Of a stretch of 64,000 bases of DNA, positions 1-7,888 are shown piece by piece (positions within the stretch are counted from its first letter, which is position 1; each line of letters starts with the position of its first letter). The stretch lies in the NCBI RefSeq assembly GCF_001899075.1, contig NZ_MKVA01000008.1, forward strand, positions 62,001 to 126,000, in the 5' to 3' direction. This DNA is from Devosia sp. 67-54. GTDB lineage: Bacteria > Pseudomonadota > Alphaproteobacteria > Rhizobiales > Devosiaceae. The notes under the pieces are model-generated. The model was not told the DNA's origin. It worked only from the letters and a program-made list of their open reading frames with translations, and ran no database searches. The translations under genes were made by a program, and so were the position numbers.

Positions 1-1223
1 CGGATGCCGTAGCGCATGTAGCGGCCGAAGCGGTCCTGGTCGGTGAACGGCTTGGTCTGCGGCGTATCGGTGAGATTACTGCCGGTGAGGTCGGCCGAGC
101 CACCGACCGTTTCGGGCACCGCCCCGTTGATCACGTCGAGCGCCATCTGGCTGGATTTGCGCGTCGCGACCTTCGGCTTGTCGGCAGTGAGCTTCTGCTT
201 GTAGGCGTCGAGCGCCGCCTCGAGACCGGCTGGCAGATCGCCGGCGAGCCGCCGCTCGAATTCGCCGCGGCGGGCGGGATCGAGGCCGGCCAGCCGCCCC
301 TGCCAGGCGCCGAATTCGTTGGCCGAGCGCGTGCCGGCGGCGCGCCAGGCATCGAGCGTTTCCTTGGGGATCTCGAAGGGCGGATAGGTGATGCCGAGGT
401 TCTTCTTGGCCGCCGCCAGCTCGTCCTTGCCGAGCGGCGAGCCGTGCACCTTGTTGGTGCCCTCCTTGTTCGGCGCGCCGAAGCCGATGGTGGTGCGCGC
501 CGCGATCAGCAGCGGCCGGGTGCTCTTCCTGGCGTCGTTCAGCGCCTGCTCGACCGCCGCCTGGTCGTGCCCGTCGATTGCAACGGTGTTCCAGCCCGAG
601 GCCTCGAAGCGCTTGAGCTGGTCGGTGGAGTCGGCATTGGAGACGTGCCCGTCGATGGTGATGCCGTTATTGTCCCAGATCAGCGTCAGCTTGTTGAGGT
701 TGAGGTGCCCGGCCAGCGAGATCGCCTCCTGGCTGATGCCCTCCATCAGGCAGCCGTCGCCGCACAGGCACCAGGTGTGATGGTCGACCACGTCCCGGGT
801 GAACTCGGCGCCGAGCTTGGCTTCGGCGATCGCCATGCCCACGGCATTGGCGATGCCCTGCCCGAGCGGGCCGGTCGTCGTCTCGATGCCCTTGAGGAAG
901 CCATGTTCCGGATGCCCGGCGGTCTTGCTGCCGAGCTGGCGGAAATTCTTGATCTGCTCGATCGTCGCATCCTCGTAGCCGAGCAGGTAGAGCGAGGCAT
1001 AGAGCAGCATCGAGCCATGCCCCGCGCTCAGCACGAACCGGTCGCGATCCGGCCAGTCGGGATGTTTCGGATCGAACTTCATGACCTTGGTGAACAGCAC
1101 CGTCGCGAGGTCGGCGCAGCCCATCGGCAGGCCGGGATGGCCGGAATTGGCCTTCTCCACCGCGTCCATGGCGAGGGAGCGAATGGCGTTGGCCATCTCG
1201 TCGGCGGTCTTTGAATTGGTCAT
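1..1223 (-). CDS. tkt: Transketolase, N-terminal part (3' end off the window)
   Basis: Thiamine-diphosphate enzyme that moves two-carbon ketol units between sugar phosphates in the pentose phosphate pathway and, in autotrophs, the Calvin cycle; cytosolic. Read on the minus strand from ATG at 1221-1223, the protein starts [20 protein letters not shown] and continues with SGHPGLPMG, the [15 protein letters not shown] block, TTGPLGQG and the ThDP-binding [13 protein letters not shown]. About 407 codons are present out of a usual 650-670, so the pyrimidine-binding and C-terminal domains lie beyond base 1. It is divergent from DUF4164-zapA. A TTGACA -35 (1319-1324, minus) with a TAAGCC-like -10 sits upstream. 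The family assignment is secure. Confidence 0.96.
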   Translation of the reverse strand, partial: MTNSKTADEMANAIRSLAMDAVEKANSGHPGLPMGCADLATVLFTKVMKFDPKHPDWPDRDRFVLSAGHGSMLLYASLYLLGYEDATIEQIKNFRQLGSKTAGHPEHGFLKGIETTTGPLGQGIANAVGMAIAEAKLGAEFTRDVVDHHTWCLCGDGCLMEGISQEAISLAGHLNLNKLTLIWDNNGITIDGHVSNADSTDQLKRFEASGWNTVAIDGHDQAAVEQALNDARKSTRPLLIAARTTIGFGAPNKEGTNKVHGSPLGKDELAAAKKNLGITYPPFEIPKETLDAWRAAGTRSANEFGAWQGRLAGLDPARRGEFERRLAGDLPAGLEAALDAYKQKLTADKPKVATRKSSQMALDVINGAVPETVGGSADLTGSNLTDTPQTKPFTDQDRFGRYMRYGI

Positions 1224-1296
1224 GAAATCCGCTCTTCTGCTGGTGATTTCGGGTCGGAAAAATGCCGGAAAACCGGCCTCCTCCCAAGCGGGGACT

Positions 1297-1341
1297 GGCT
1301 TAACAGGTTCGGTTTGCCTGTCAATGACAGGGCTCTATAGT
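1297..1341. promoter_or_regulatory. Overlapping divergent promoters for tkt (-) and DUF4164-zapA (+)
   Basis: On the plus strand TTGCCT (1314-1319) and TATAGT (1336-1341) are 16 bases apart and lead into the DUF4164 gene. On the minus strand TTGACA (complement of 1319-1324) is followed after 16 bases by TAAGCC (complement of 1297-1302) and leads into transketolase. The two -35 elements overlap by one base at 1319, so simultaneous polymerase binding is unlikely. This is pattern recognition only; no start site is mapped. Confidence 0.5.
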
Positions 1342-1375
1342 GGTTCCGGCGGCACAGTGATTTGCGGGCGGAGCC

Positions 1376-1654
1376 ATGAGCGACATCGAGAACACCATCG
1401 AGGCGGCATCGGACCGCCTGGACCGCGCCTTCCAGCGCCTCGAGGCCAGCGTGCGCAGCCTCAACGGCCGCATGCGCACGCATGCGCGCATCGAGGCCGA
1501 CACGCAGAAGCTGCTGGCCGAGCGCGCCAAATTCGCCGGCGACCTCGACAAGGCCAGCGCCAGGGCCAAGCGGCTCGACGACGCCTCGGCCGAGGTCGCC
1601 CGCCGCCTCGTCGTCGCCATGGATACCGTCAACGAGGTGCTGCGTAATGCCTGA
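1376..1654 (+). CDS. DUF4164 family small coiled-coil protein
   Basis: A 92-residue acidic protein that is almost entirely helical with heptad-like spacing (MSDIENTIEAASDRLDRAFQ, then further coiled coil to the C-terminus). No catalytic motif, signal peptide or membrane segment is visible. The family is an alphaproteobacterial protein of unknown function that habitually precedes zapA. Its stop overlaps the zapA start by 8 bases, so the two are translationally coupled. By context it may assist ZapA or the Z-ring, but nothing in the sequence proves that. Confidence 0.8.
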   Translation: MSDIENTIEAASDRLDRAFQRLEASVRSLNGRMRTHARIEADTQKLLAERAKFAGDLDKASARAKRLDDASAEVARRLVVAMDTVNEVLRNA

Positions 1655-2024
1655 TGTCGTCGTCGAGATTGCCGGCAAGAAATATCGCATGGGCTGCGAG
1701 GAGGGCGAACAGCAGCATCTGCTCGACCTCGCCGCCGACTTCAACGCCAGGGTCGAGGCCATGAAGGGCGATTTCGGCGAGATCGGCGACACCCGCCTGA
1801 CGGTGATGGCCGGCATCGCCGCGCTCGACGAATTGAGCGAGGCGCACCGCACCATCGACAGCCTCAAGAAGGACATCGCCGAGCTCACCACCGCCGGCCG
1901 CGAGCTGACGCTCGAGGCCGAGGAGATGGAGCAGAAATTCGCCCGCCGGCTGGCCGAAGCGGCGCGCAAGGTCGAGGCCATCGCCACCGCCATCGACGAG
2001 ACCGGCTCGCCCACCGCACCTTAG
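1647..2024 (+). CDS. zapA: Cell division protein ZapA
   Basis: ZapA binds FtsZ and cross-links protofilaments at the division ring. The 125-residue product begins MPDVVVEIAGKKYRMGCEEG, the typical beta-hairpin opening with G(K/R)xYxxxC, followed by a DLAADFNARV helix and a long C-terminal coiled coil (about residues 55-115) that forms the tetramer. The ATG at 1647 was chosen because the family motif starts there and it overlaps the DUF4164 stop; a longer frame upstream has no ZapA similarity. In many alphaproteobacteria zapA is followed by 6S RNA and the 5-formyl-THF cyclo-ligase; here an antiporter and parDE lie between. Confidence 0.92.
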   Translation: MPDVVVEIAGKKYRMGCEEGEQQHLLDLAADFNARVEAMKGDFGEIGDTRLTVMAGIAALDELSEAHRTIDSLKKDIAELTTAGRELTLEAEEMEQKFARRLAEAARKVEAIATAIDETGSPTAP

Positions 2025-2030
2025 CGGCCG

Positions 2031-3722
2031 CTAGCGGAAGCGGCCGGGCGTCCACGTCTCCATCACCGCCTGCTCGAAATCCATCTCCTCGAGCATTTCG
2101 CGCATCACCTCGTCATCGAGCAGCCGGTCGTCGCGCGCCTTGACGAGCGCGGCACGGCGGGCGGTCAGCATCTCTCCCGCCAGCGACCCCAGCAGCTCGT
2201 CGCCGGCCGACGCCATCGGTTCGCTGTCGCGCTGCCGCTGCGCTTCGATGCGCTTGAGCATCATGTCGGCCATGCGCCGCGGCCGCTCGTCGGTCTGCCG
2301 GTCGCGGAACGCCGTGATGGCGGCCAGCGTCGCCTGCCGCGCCAGATCGTCGCCGAGCTTGCGCTGCGCCGCCCGGAGCTTTTCCTCGTTCGGATCGGCA
2401 ACCTTCAGGGTGCCGATCAGCCAGGGCAGCGTCAGCCCCTGGATCAGCAGCGTGCCGATGGTGACCACGAACGCCACGACCTGGATCACGTCGCGGCCGG
2501 GAAACGCCGCGCCGGTTGCCGTGACCAGCGGAATACCGGCGGCGGCGGCAAGCGTCACCACGCCGCGCATGCCGGTCCACGCGATCACCAGGTTTTCCTG
2601 CCAGGTGAAGGGCGGCAGCAGCTCGAACCCGCCCTGCCGCTCGCGCCGTGCCGGTCCGGGCCGCCCCAGCCGCTGCGGCCGCTCGCGGCCCCGCCGCGCC
2701 GGCCGCGGATGCGCGAGCCGCTCGGCATTGGCCCGGGCCCGCCAGCGCGACAGCCCCGCCGTGAAGAACACCCAGGCGACACGCACCACGATCACCGCCA
2801 GCAGCACCAGCAGCGACAGCCCGAGCAATTGCAGCAGGTCGAAGCCCTTCTCCTGCGCGTCCTCGATCACCCAGCGGAACTGCAGGCCGATATAGGCGAA
2901 CACGAAGGCTTCGAGCAGCGCGTCGGCGGTACGCCAGAACTGCCGCTCCTGGATGCGCGCGTCGTAGGTCGCGGCCGTGGCGTTATGGCCGAGCGAAAAC
3001 CCCGCCGCGACCACCGCCAGCACGCCGGACGCGCCGATCTCCTCGGCGAGGATATAGGCGACGAACGGCACCAGCACCGAGAGCACCGTGGCCAGCGACG
3101 GGTTGGTGAGGCGCCGCCGCAGGCGCTGCACGATCACCGCGATCGCGAGCCCGACCACGATGCCGACCACGGCGCTGTAGAGCAGATAGAGGAACAGATT
3201 GGGGATCAGCAGGTGCGCCCCCGAGACGCTGGCCGCCGCGAAGGTGAAGAGCGTCAGCGCCGCGGCGTCGTTGATCAGGCTCTCGCCCTTGAGCACCGTC
3301 ATCAGCCGCGACGGCAGCTTGAGCTTGCGTCCCACCGCGACGGCGGTGACCGCGTCGGGCGGCGACACCACCGCGCCCAGCACCAGGGCGACGCCCAGCG
3401 TCATTCCCGGCATGATTCCGGCGGCGACCGCGCCCACCACCGCCGTCGTCACCGCGACGAGGAACACCCCGAGGTTGAAGATCGATCCCAGCCGCCGCAC
3501 GAAGCTGATCAGCGAGAACTCGCTCGCCGCCGAAAACAGCAGCGGCGGCAGCACCACCGTCAGGATGATCTCGGGCTCGAGCTCGAGCCGCGGCAGGCGC
3601 GGGATGAACGAGGCGGCAAGCCCGACCAGCGCCAGCAGCAGCGGCGCCTGGATGCCCCGCCGCTCGGCGATCAGCGTCACCGCGATCGCCGCGATCATCA
3701 CGATCAGGATTTGTGAAACCAC
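2031..3722 (-). CDS. Na+/H+ antiporter, CPA1 (NhaP) type
   Basis: Inner-membrane cation/proton exchanger of 563 residues. The N-terminal 440 residues hold about 12 hydrophobic helices. CPA1 signatures are visible: the SPPDAVTAVAVGR stretch, GESLINDAAALTLF with the Asn-Asp pair of the transport site, and WTGMRGVVTLAAA near the end of the membrane domain. An Arg-rich loop (about residues 330-370) and a charged cytoplasmic tail of about 110 residues follow. The start is GTG (complement of 3720-3722). The gene is convergent with zapA (6 bases between stop codons) and divergent from parD. Substrate ion specificity (Na+, K+ or Li+) cannot be read from sequence. Confidence 0.9.
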   Translation of the reverse strand: MVSQILIVMIAAIAVTLIAERRGIQAPLLLALVGLAASFIPRLPRLELEPEIILTVVLPPLLFSAASEFSLISFVRRLGSIFNLGVFLVAVTTAVVGAVAAGIMPGMTLGVALVLGAVVSPPDAVTAVAVGRKLKLPSRLMTVLKGESLINDAAALTLFTFAAASVSGAHLLIPNLFLYLLYSAVVGIVVGLAIAVIVQRLRRRLTNPSLATVLSVLVPFVAYILAEEIGASGVLAVVAAGFSLGHNATAATYDARIQERQFWRTADALLEAFVFAYIGLQFRWVIEDAQEKGFDLLQLLGLSLLVLLAVIVVRVAWVFFTAGLSRWRARANAERLAHPRPARRGRERPQRLGRPGPARRERQGGFELLPPFTWQENLVIAWTGMRGVVTLAAAAGIPLVTATGAAFPGRDVIQVVAFVVTIGTLLIQGLTLPWLIGTLKVADPNEEKLRAAQRKLGDDLARQATLAAITAFRDRQTDERPRRMADMMLKRIEAQRQRDSEPMASAGDELLGSLAGEMLTARRAALVKARDDRLLDDEVMREMLEEMDFEQAVMETWTPGRFR

Positions 3723-3773
3723 CGTCCGGCCCCCGTTTGCCCTGCCAATATAGGCGGCAACGGCCCGACCGGA

Positions 3774-3796
3774 AGATTGGCAAACTTTGCCAATCT
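3774..3796. promoter_or_regulatory. Perfect 23-bp palindrome, likely ParD operator
   Basis: Bases 3774-3784 (arm AGATTGGCAAA) and 3786-3796 (arm TTTGCCAATCT) are exact reverse complements around a single C at 3785. The palindrome ends 32 bases before the parD ATG and covers a TTGGCA that could serve as a -35. RHH antitoxins such as ParD normally bind inverted repeats of this kind to autoregulate, so operator function is a well-founded inference. Confidence 0.7.
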
Positions 3797-3827
3797 ATGT
3801 CATGCTGAACGAAGAAGGAGATCAACC

Positions 3828-4094
3828 ATGGCCACCATGAACATCTCGCTCCCCGACGAAATGAAGGAATGGGTCGAGGCACAAGTTGGCGGAGGCAGCT
3901 TCGCCAATGCCAGCGACTATATGCGCGATCTCGTCCGACACGATCAGGAACGCAAGGCCGCGATCGCCAAGCTGCAGGCGTTGGTCGACGAGGCTCGGGC
4001 GAGCGGCAGCCGCGTGATTACCGACCTCGACGCCTATTTCGAGGAGATCACGGGTAGACCGCGTCCAAAGCTCAAGTCGATCGATGCGGCTTAG
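3828..4094 (+). CDS. parD: Type II antitoxin, ParD family (ribbon-helix-helix)
   Basis: An 88-residue protein starting MATMNISLPDEMKEWVEAQV, the ParD/CopG ribbon strand and first helix, then the GGSFANASDYMRDLVRHDQE helix. The C-terminal half (about residues 45-88) is the toxin-binding tail. A strong AAGGAG lies 8 bases before the ATG at 3828, which fixes the start over a longer upstream frame. It overlaps the parE start by 11 bases. The palindrome at 3774-3796 is its likely operator. The partner toxin is frameshifted, so the antitoxin may be an orphan in practice. Confidence 0.9.
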   Translation: MATMNISLPDEMKEWVEAQVGGGSFANASDYMRDLVRHDQERKAAIAKLQALVDEARASGSRVITDLDAYFEEITGRPRPKLKSIDAA

Positions 4095-4372
4095 GATCAC
4101 CGATCCCGCGCACGACGATATTGTCGCGATGTACAAATACGGCGTCGAAACCTACGGGGAGCGGCGCGCCAGGACCTATCTTGCCGAATTGTACGACGAG
4201 TTCCGGTTTATTCTGGAGTGGCCGCTGATATCGCGGGAGCACACCGACATTCGCCCTCCTGTCCGCCAGCGAATCTACCTCGTCCATAACATCATCTATG
4301 ATCTGCCTCCCGGCGAGGGTGCGAATCCTTCATGTCCTGCATCACAGCGCAGACTGGAAAAACCTCCTCTAG
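4084..4372 (+). pseudogene. parE: ParE toxin, frameshifted
   Basis: The ParE toxin family (RelE fold) poisons DNA gyrase. From ATG 4084 the frame encodes MRLRITDPAHDDIVAMYKYG and continues through RQRIYLVHNIIYDLPPGE up to about base 4317. The family C-terminus (VRILHVLHHSADWKNLL, stop TAG 4370-4372) is then encoded in the next frame beginning at GTG 4319. One extra base, or two missing ones, around 4317-4319 (in GCGAGGGTGCG) separates the halves. Left unshifted, the frame runs on through the 6S RNA into fau as non-homologous sequence, which is surely not a real product. Either the toxin is dead, or this is a sequencing slip in a G run. Confidence 0.8.
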
Positions 4373-4378
4373 CCGCAT

Positions 4379-4407
4379 TTGCCTCCTCCGCGCATCGCGC
4401 CTATATT
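4379..4407 (+). promoter_or_regulatory. 6S RNA promoter
   Basis: TTGCCT (4379-4384) and TATATT (4402-4407) are separated by 17 bases, and the predicted start falls at about 4413, exactly where the closing stem of the 6S RNA begins. The -35 lies 7 bases after the reconstructed parE stop. Confidence 0.7.
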
Positions 4408-4412
4408 CGCCT

Positions 4413-4562
4413 CGCTGCCCGGTGCGTGCGGATCATCACATCCCCGGGGCCTTATCGATCCTTAAGGGAGCTGTCCCTGACCGGACCTGTGGGTTCGGAC
4501 ACACGGCGCCCACCTACGTCAGTAGGTTCCCGGGATCGACTATCCCACGGCCAGGGCGGCAC
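4413..4562 (+). ncRNA. ssrS: 6S RNA
   Basis: 6S RNA mimics an open promoter and sequesters the housekeeping RNA polymerase holoenzyme in stationary phase. The 5' end CGCTGCCCGGTGCG pairs with the 3' CCAGGGCGGCACG (one G-U wobble). The interior shows the alphaproteobacterial pattern: a GACCGGACCTGTGGGTTCGG block, then the CCCACCTACGTCAGTAGG hairpin and CCCGGGATCGACTATCCC. Length is about 150 nt. It lies directly upstream of fau, the classic 6S RNA context, and has its own promoter. Exact ends are approximate. Confidence 0.85.
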
Positions 4563-4666
4563 GAATTTCGGGGGGCGCAGCGTCGCGCGCGACAGTGGAT
4601 GCCGGTTTTGCGGAACAGCGACGCTGACGGAACGGTCCTTTCGATGTTCTCGAAAGGGCGGGCTTG

Positions 4667-5257
4667 ATGGCCGATCCCAAGGTCGAGGAAGCCAAGGCAG
4701 CGTTGCGCCTGAAGGCGCGGGCCAATCGCGCCGCCATCCTCAATTCGCTCCGCCCGGGAGCGGCGCAGGCCGCCGCCGACCACTTCTTCAACGCCGTGCC
4801 GCTGCGGCCGAGCGACATCGTCGCCGGCTACTGGCGCATCAAGGACGAGATGGACTGCCAGCCCATCCTCATCCGGCTGATGGATTCGCTGCAGCCGGTG
4901 TGCCTGCCGGTGGTGCTCGGCGACGACCTGCCGCTGGAGTTGCGGCTGTGGGAACAGGGCACGCCGCTTTACGAGGCGGGCTTCGGCACGCTCGCCCCGT
5001 CCGAACTGGCGCCGCAGGTCGAACCCGACGTCATCCTCATGCCGCTGCTCGGCTTCGACAGCCGCGGCACGCGGCTCGGCTATGGCGGCGGCTATTACGA
5101 CCGGACGCTCGAAAAGCTGCGCAAGAAGCCGCGCCTCATCGGCCTCGCCTTCGCCGCGCAGGAGCTCGAGATCGTGCCGCGCGAGGCCCATGACGTACCG
5201 CTGGACATGGTGATCACCGAGCAGGGCGTGCGCAGCTTCGAGCCCGCCACCGCATGA
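4667..5257 (+). CDS. fau: 5-formyltetrahydrofolate cyclo-ligase
   Basis: Cytosolic enzyme converting 5-formyl-THF plus ATP to 5,10-methenyl-THF, recycling a storage folate. The 196-residue product shows the conserved LKARANRAAIL basic helix at the N-terminus, the folate-site region MPLLGFDSRGTRLGYGGG and the ATP-binding GYGGGYYDR motif. A TTG three bases earlier is possible, but ATG 4667 is preferred. It follows 6S RNA and overlaps the next gene by 4 bases (ATGA). Also known as ygfA; co-location with ssrS is widely conserved. Confidence 0.93.
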   Translation: MADPKVEEAKAALRLKARANRAAILNSLRPGAAQAAADHFFNAVPLRPSDIVAGYWRIKDEMDCQPILIRLMDSLQPVCLPVVLGDDLPLELRLWEQGTPLYEAGFGTLAPSELAPQVEPDVILMPLLGFDSRGTRLGYGGGYYDRTLEKLRKKPRLIGLAFAAQELEIVPREAHDVPLDMVITEQGVRSFEPATA

Positions 5258-6069
5258 GACTGCTGTTCCTGGGCGACGTTATGGGGCGCGCCGGCCGCGA
5301 CGCGGTGAGCGACCGCCTCCCCGGCCTCATCGCCGAGTACGGCTTCGATTTCGTCGTCGTCAACGGCGAGAACGCCAGCCACGGGCGCGGCCTGACCGAA
5401 AGCCACTATGCCGAGCTGCGCGCCGCCGGCGCCGACGTGGTGACGCTGGGCGACCACGCCTGGGACCAGCGCGACACGCTGACCTATATCGAGCGCGAGC
5501 CGACGCTGCTCCGGCCGATCAATTTTGCCCCCGGCGTCCCCGGCCGCGGCGCCAATCTGGTGGAGGGCCGCAACGGCCACCGGGTGCTGGTCGTCAACGC
5601 CCAGGGCCGCGTCTTCATGAACCCCGTGGACGATCCGTTCCGCGCCGTCGAAGCGGCAATCGCCGCCTGCCCGCTCGGCGAGCAGGCCGACGCCATCGTC
5701 GTCGACTTTCACACCGAGGCGACCTCCGAAATCCAGGCGATGGGGTTTTTCCTCGACGGGCGGGTGAGCCTCGTCGTCGGCACCCACACCCACATCCCCA
5801 CCGCCGACGCCCGTATCCTGCGCGCCGGCACGGCGCTGATGGCCGACGCCGGCATGTGCGGCGACTTCAACTCGGTGATCGGCATCGAGGTGGACGAGCC
5901 GCTCAACCGCTTCCTCACCGGCATCGCCCACGGCCGCTTCACCCCGGCGGAGGGCGAAGCAACGCTATGCGGCATCGCCATCGAAACCGATCCGAAGACG
6001 GGCCTCACGGTGAAGTTTTCGCCTGTCCGTATCGGTGGAACGCTGTCGCAGTCTTTGCCGAGTTTCTAG
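5254..6069 (+). CDS. TIGR00282/YmdB-family metallophosphoesterase
   Basis: A 271-residue dimetal phosphoesterase whose family includes Bacillus YmdB, a 2',3'-cAMP phosphodiesterase. Metal-binding motifs are visible: LFLGDVMGRAGRD at the N-terminus, VVNGENASHGRG, TLGDHAWDQR, VDFHTEATSE and VGTHTHIPTADARIL, followed by MADAGMCGDFNSVIG. It is translationally coupled to fau. The cellular substrate in proteobacteria is not established. In related genomes a YebC-type regulator often follows; here a low-GC toxin-like island starts instead. Confidence 0.88.
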   Translation: MRLLFLGDVMGRAGRDAVSDRLPGLIAEYGFDFVVVNGENASHGRGLTESHYAELRAAGADVVTLGDHAWDQRDTLTYIEREPTLLRPINFAPGVPGRGANLVEGRNGHRVLVVNAQGRVFMNPVDDPFRAVEAAIAACPLGEQADAIVVDFHTEATSEIQAMGFFLDGRVSLVVGTHTHIPTADARILRAGTALMADAGMCGDFNSVIGIEVDEPLNRFLTGIAHGRFTPAEGEATLCGIAIETDPKTGLTVKFSPVRIGGTLSQSLPSF

Positions 6070-6085
6070 TAACGAAAGCGGCTGA

Positions 6086-6598
6086 CTAACGGATGACCTT
6101 CAATTCGCCGCGGGCGATCTTTTCGGCGGCATCGTGACCAACGTAGCTGCCAAGCTCCTTGTCACGGATCAGTGCCTTCTTGAGTGTCCGGACGACGCTT
6201 TCTGCCCACTTAACGAATTCAGGTGACTTCTTCATCCACTCGCCGTCGTCCCAATAGACCGGCGTGTAGAAATATCGGCCGGCCTTAATGACTCCCTTGT
6301 CGCAATATGATCTCCAGTACTCGATCACCTCGGAGTGCTCGACGTCGACGTCAGTTTTCACGTCGCTGATAGACTTGACTCGAATGTCGGGTATCCATGC
6401 CGAAGGCGCGAAGTAGCATATCCGAAACGATCCACCTCCTTTAGATCCAAAGGGTAGTGATTTGAGGGGCAAGAGCGCGTTCCGGCCCTCGTTCGTGTCG
6501 CTGCTGAGGAGCTGAAGGTCAGACCGAACTCGTAACACCGACTCAAGTACACCGAGATCGACGTTGGTGACGATGAGATTGCTCTGACGTCCGATCAT
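6086..6598 (-). CDS. Putative immunity protein for the adjacent toxin-like gene
   Basis: A 170-residue protein that I do not recognise by family. It starts at ATG (complement of 6596-6598), 10 bases after the stop of the toxin-like gene. It has no signal peptide or membrane helix. The C-terminal half is aromatic-rich (GRYFYTPVYWDDGEWMKKSP, then FVKWAESVVRTLKKALIRDK), a layout common in small cytoplasmic proteins encoded directly behind polymorphic toxins. Codon use and GC content differ from the flanking housekeeping genes, which suggests transfer. The immunity role rests on position, size and composition only. Confidence 0.5.
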   Translation of the reverse strand: MIGRQSNLIVTNVDLGVLESVLRVRSDLQLLSSDTNEGRNALLPLKSLPFGSKGGGSFRICYFAPSAWIPDIRVKSISDVKTDVDVEHSEVIEYWRSYCDKGVIKAGRYFYTPVYWDDGEWMKKSPEFVKWAESVVRTLKKALIRDKELGSYVGHDAAEKIARGELKVIR

Positions 6599-6608
6599 CT
6601 TCGCGGGC

Positions 6609-7466
6609 TTACTTGTTTTTGATGGGCAGGAAATCCACCGGCAGCCCCGGTTTGGCTTCAACTATGTCATCACGCGCCTGTCGCTCCCGCGCAACAGGTA
6701 TGCCACCTATAGTTTGCCGCCCTACCTGGACGCCCGCAACGACATCATCCTGGTCAATGTCGATTGCGCCAACGTCAAGGTATCGACTCTTCTTCTGCCC
6801 GTCGGGGGTATCTACCCTGACCTCGGTTTTCACTTTGATATTGGGGTCGTCCTCATACTTCTTTGTTAAGTCAGCAAGCGCCTCCGCGACGCCGGCCTGG
6901 TGCGCCGGCCCACCCTTTTTCCCGTAGGGATTGGGCACGACCTTCGCCGGCTCTCCCTCGCCAACTGCATCTGTGACTTCCCCTACATCGTCCGGCAATT
7001 CGGCGGCCGGACTGACGATGCCCAGACCGAGCGAATGCACGGCCGAGTCATCGCTTGGTCCAACAGCAGTGGTAGTTGCGAGATAGAGGGCCGAGGCTAG
7101 GGCGCCGAGCCCGGCAAATCCCGGAAGCGCCGTCGCCATGCCTTCGACAAGGGTGCCGACGTTCGCGCCACTCAGGGTGCTGAACGCCGGGACTGCAATT
7201 GCCGCTCCCACCGCGATGCTTGTTTGTGGGGCGCTGCTCACTGCCCCGCCAACGCTTTGACCCAGCGCGATCAGCGATGGCGCCGTGAACGAGTTAGCCT
7301 GTGTATAGGCCGCCACGGCCGCAGCCGCCGCACTGCCCACCGCCGCGACGTTGGTGTTGGCCGGGATCGGTATGCTCGACGAACTGGCCACGCCTGTACC
7401 GACGGTGGCTCCGGTCGAGCTAACGTTGGAGGGCGCTGGGCTCGGGCTCGACGTTACAGCGCCCAC
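6609..7466 (-). CDS. Toxin-like protein: low-complexity N-terminus and nuclease-like C-terminal domain
   Basis: A 285-codon reading frame from GTG (complement of 7464-7466). The frame stays open upstream to a TAA at 7560-7562 without another start, so the gene may have lost its 5' part. Residues 1-175 are Ala/Ser/Gly/Pro-rich with hydrophobic stretches. Residues about 179-285 form a compact domain beginning NPYGKKGGPAHQAGVAEALA, then KVKTEVRVD, SRYLDVGAID, GVQVGRQTIGG and PVARERQARDDI. Spacing of Glu215, Asp231 and Gln247 recalls PD-(D/E)XK-like toxin tips, but I cannot name the family. A short cytoplasmic-type gene follows within 10 bases, the toxin-immunity arrangement. No secretion domain is seen. 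Confidence 0.55.
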   Translation of the reverse strand: MGAVTSSPSPAPSNVSSTGATVGTGVASSSSIPIPANTNVAAVGSAAAAAVAAYTQANSFTAPSLIALGQSVGGAVSSAPQTSIAVGAAIAVPAFSTLSGANVGTLVEGMATALPGFAGLGALASALYLATTTAVGPSDDSAVHSLGLGIVSPAAELPDDVGEVTDAVGEGEPAKVVPNPYGKKGGPAHQAGVAEALADLTKKYEDDPNIKVKTEVRVDTPDGQKKSRYLDVGAIDIDQDDVVAGVQVGRQTIGGIPVARERQARDDIVEAKPGLPVDFLPIKNK

Positions 7467-7636
7467 GACCGCTGCTGCCGTGGCGCTGACACCGCCTCTG
7501 TCGGCGGACGTATCAGCCCCGGCGTTGACCCCGCCTCCGCCGCCTAAATTAAGCCAGACTTACAGCATCGCCGCTCTAGAGTGAGGCTGCAGCACAGCGA
7601 GCGATCTTCGTCGCACCAGCCTTCAATATCGGCGGC

Positions 7637-7822
7637 TCAGAACTTGAACACCGAGGCTGCGCTGGCTTTGTGCTTCTGCCGCGCCTCGATGGCGGCGCGC
7701 AGGCGGGCGATCTCGGCTTCGAGCAGGCCGATGCGGTCGGTCAGTTCCTCCACCGACATGGCGTCGATGGCCATGCCGACCTCGTGCCCCTTGGGTTTTT
7801 TCACCTCGTCGTCATCGAACAT
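7637..7822 (-). CDS. DUF1192 family protein
   Basis: A 61-residue acidic-to-basic protein (MFDDDEVKKPKGHEVGMAID) with a central LEAEIARLRAAIEARQ coiled coil, matching the small alphaproteobacterial DUF1192 family of unknown function. The ATG lies at 7820-7822 (minus). It is divergent from the quinone oxidoreductase gene with a very short intergenic gap, a pairing common in relatives. No membrane segment. Confidence 0.82.
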   Translation of the reverse strand: MFDDDEVKKPKGHEVGMAIDAMSVEELTDRIGLLEAEIARLRAAIEARQKHKASAASVFKF

Positions 7823-7888
7823 GGCGGGGCTCCTTCGGTTGGGACTATGAAGTCTAATCCCAACCCGCCCGCAGGCGCAAAACCCCCG

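Noticed and set aside
4084-5193. A 369-codon frame continuing from parE through 6S RNA and into fau
   Set aside because: After base 4317 the translation has no ParE similarity, crosses a structured RNA gene, and runs out of frame over fau; it is an artefact of the parE frameshift.
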